Origin: Syntrophomonadaceae bacterium
GTDB lineage: Bacteria; Bacillota; Dethiobacteria; DTU022
Length of the DNA: 6,401 bases
Reading direction: 5' to 3'
Assembly (NCBI GenBank): GCA_007136055.1
Contig: SLHT01000056.1
Coordinates: 1 to 6,401 of the forward strand
Part shown: positions 5,413 through 6,401 of the stretch, piece after piece
Layout: each line of letters starts with the position of its first letter
How positions within the stretch are numbered: position 1 is the first letter of the stretch
Notes under the pieces: generated by a model
What the model was told of the DNA's origin: nothing
What the model saw: the letters and a program-made list of their open reading frames with translations, nothing else
The model's database searches: none
Made by a program: the position numbers and the translations under genes

Positions 5413-6401
5413 ATGAAAGATAAAAAGAAACGTATGACAAATAATTTCGGCGCGCCAACCGGCGATGACCAGAATTCCTTAACGGCAGGCAACCCGGGTC
5501 CCGTTTTGATGCAGGATGTTCACCTCCTGGAGAAACTGGCCCACTTCGACCGGGAGCGCATTCCCGAGCGCGTGGTCCATGCCAAAGGAGCGGGAGCATA
5601 CGGATATTTTGAGGTTACCGAAGATGTAACCCGCTACACAAAAGCAAAGTTTCTATCAGAAGTAGGAAAGAAAACTGACCTGGTTATCCGTTTTTCCACA
5701 GTTGGCGGTGAAAAAGGTTCCGCCGATGCAGAGCGTGACCCCCGCGGATTTGCCATTAAATTTTACACCGAAGACGGCAACTATGACATGGTTGGCAATA
5801 ATACCCCGGTTTTCTTTATCCGCGACCCGCTCAAATTTCCCGACTTTATCCATACCCAGAAAAGAAATCCGGCCACCAACTTAAAAGACCCCGACATGTT
5901 TTGGGATTTCCTTTCCCTCACCCCCGAATCTATTCACCAGGTTACAATTTTATTCTCCGATCGGGGCACCCCCAGGACTTACCGGAATATGAACGGGTAC
6001 AGCAGCCATGCTTTCAAATGGTACAATGATAAAGGCGAAGTCTTTTACGTGCAGTACCACTTCAAAACCGACCAGGGCATTGATAACCTGACCGGCCCGG
6101 AAGCCGATGAAATGAAATCCAAAGACCCCGATCACGCTACCAGGGATCTTTATGATGCAATTGCCCGTAAAGATTACCCCTCCTGGACCCTGGAAATGCA
6201 GATCATGCCTGAAAAAGATGCCGAAACCTACCGTTTCGATCCTTTTGACATTACCAAGGTCTGGCCTCACGAGGACTACCCTCCCCTGGTAATCGGCAAA
6301 ATGGTCCTGAACCGCAACCCGGAAAACTATTTTGCCGAAGTGGAGCAGGCTGCCTTCTCCCCGGCCAACTTCGTGCCCGGCATTGCCGCCTCGCAGGATA
6401 A
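5413..6401 (+). CDS. katA: Monofunctional haem catalase, 3'-truncated by the window edge
   Basis: The open frame gives 329 residues of a haem catalase (2 H2O2 to 2 H2O + O2, cytosolic, homotetrameric in the family). Seen directly are the active-site motif RVVHAKGAGAYGYF with distal His56, the RFSTVGGE stretch with Ser95, and DMVGNNTPVFFIRD with catalytic Asn129. His56 and Asn129 are 73 residues apart, as in human catalase (His75 and Asn148). The conserved FIHTQKRNP and FKWYN segments also match. The haem-ligand tyrosine motif lies beyond the right edge, so completeness cannot be judged. The N-terminus lacks a signal peptide. The compact start and small-subunit pattern suggest the KatA-like (clade 3) group, though the clade call needs the C-terminus. 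It follows a 149-nt gap with its own candidate promoter and palindrome, so it is probably regulated separately from the oxidoreductase pair. Confidence 0.95.
   Translation, partial: MKDKKKRMTNNFGAPTGDDQNSLTAGNPGPVLMQDVHLLEKLAHFDRERIPERVVHAKGAGAYGYFEVTEDVTRYTKAKFLSEVGKKTDLVIRFSTVGGEKGSADAERDPRGFAIKFYTEDGNYDMVGNNTPVFFIRDPLKFPDFIHTQKRNPATNLKDPDMFWDFLSLTPESIHQVTILFSDRGTPRTYRNMNGYSSHAFKWYNDKGEVFYVQYHFKTDQGIDNLTGPEADEMKSKDPDHATRDLYDAIARKDYPSWTLEMQIMPEKDAETYRFDPFDITKVWPHEDYPPLVIGKMVLNRNPENYFAEVEQAAFSPANFVPGIAASQD

Overview
The window looks like chromosomal DNA from an anaerobic or microaerobic low-to-mid-GC Firmicute, probably a clostridial or Peptococcaceae-like bacterium. This is inferred from strong purine-rich Shine-Dalgarno sequences (for example AGGAGGT at 2088-2094), a clostridial-type GlpA / NAD(FAD) dehydrogenase / DUF1667 module, and tight co-directional gene packing. 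No marker gene fixes the taxon. All supported genes lie on the + strand, and both ends of the window cut a gene.

Layout. (1) 2-649: the C-terminal part of a zinc metallopeptidase with a complete M23 (LytM-type) domain; its start lies upstream of the window. (2) 652-1842: a class I PLP aminotransferase of the AspB type, 2 nt after the peptidase and probably co-transcribed with it. (3) 1843-2099: a 257-nt gap with no convincing promoter or terminator. It contains only a doubtful 34-codon ORF that may be the tail of a decayed gene. (4) 2100-4892: a 930-residue oxidoreductase. It joins a GlpA-like FAD domain, a BFD-type [2Fe-2S] domain and a second FAD/NAD(P)-dependent oxidoreductase, which in related bacteria are usually two separate proteins. 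(5) 4889-5263: a small four-cysteine DUF1667 protein, translationally coupled to the fusion by an ATGA overlap. (6) 5264-5412: an AT-rich intergenic region with a weak G/C hairpin, a near-perfect 20-bp palindrome plus an extra half-site, and a tentative promoter. (7) 5413-6401: the first 329 residues of a haem catalase, cut by the right edge.

Working together. The fusion and DUF1667 protein probably form one redox unit that takes electrons from a 2-hydroxy acid or polyol-phosphate substrate, with glycerol-3-phosphate the first guess. Electrons would pass through FAD and a [2Fe-2S] cluster to a second FAD/NAD site. The substrate is not provable from the sequence, and no glpK, glpF or membrane subunit is present. 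The catalase appears to be a separate transcription unit for peroxide defence.

The most interesting observation is the single-polypeptide fusion together with its DUF1667 partner, whose cysteine spacing resembles the Fe4S4 domain of molybdopterin oxidoreductases. The palindromic site upstream of the catalase is the best regulatory candidate.
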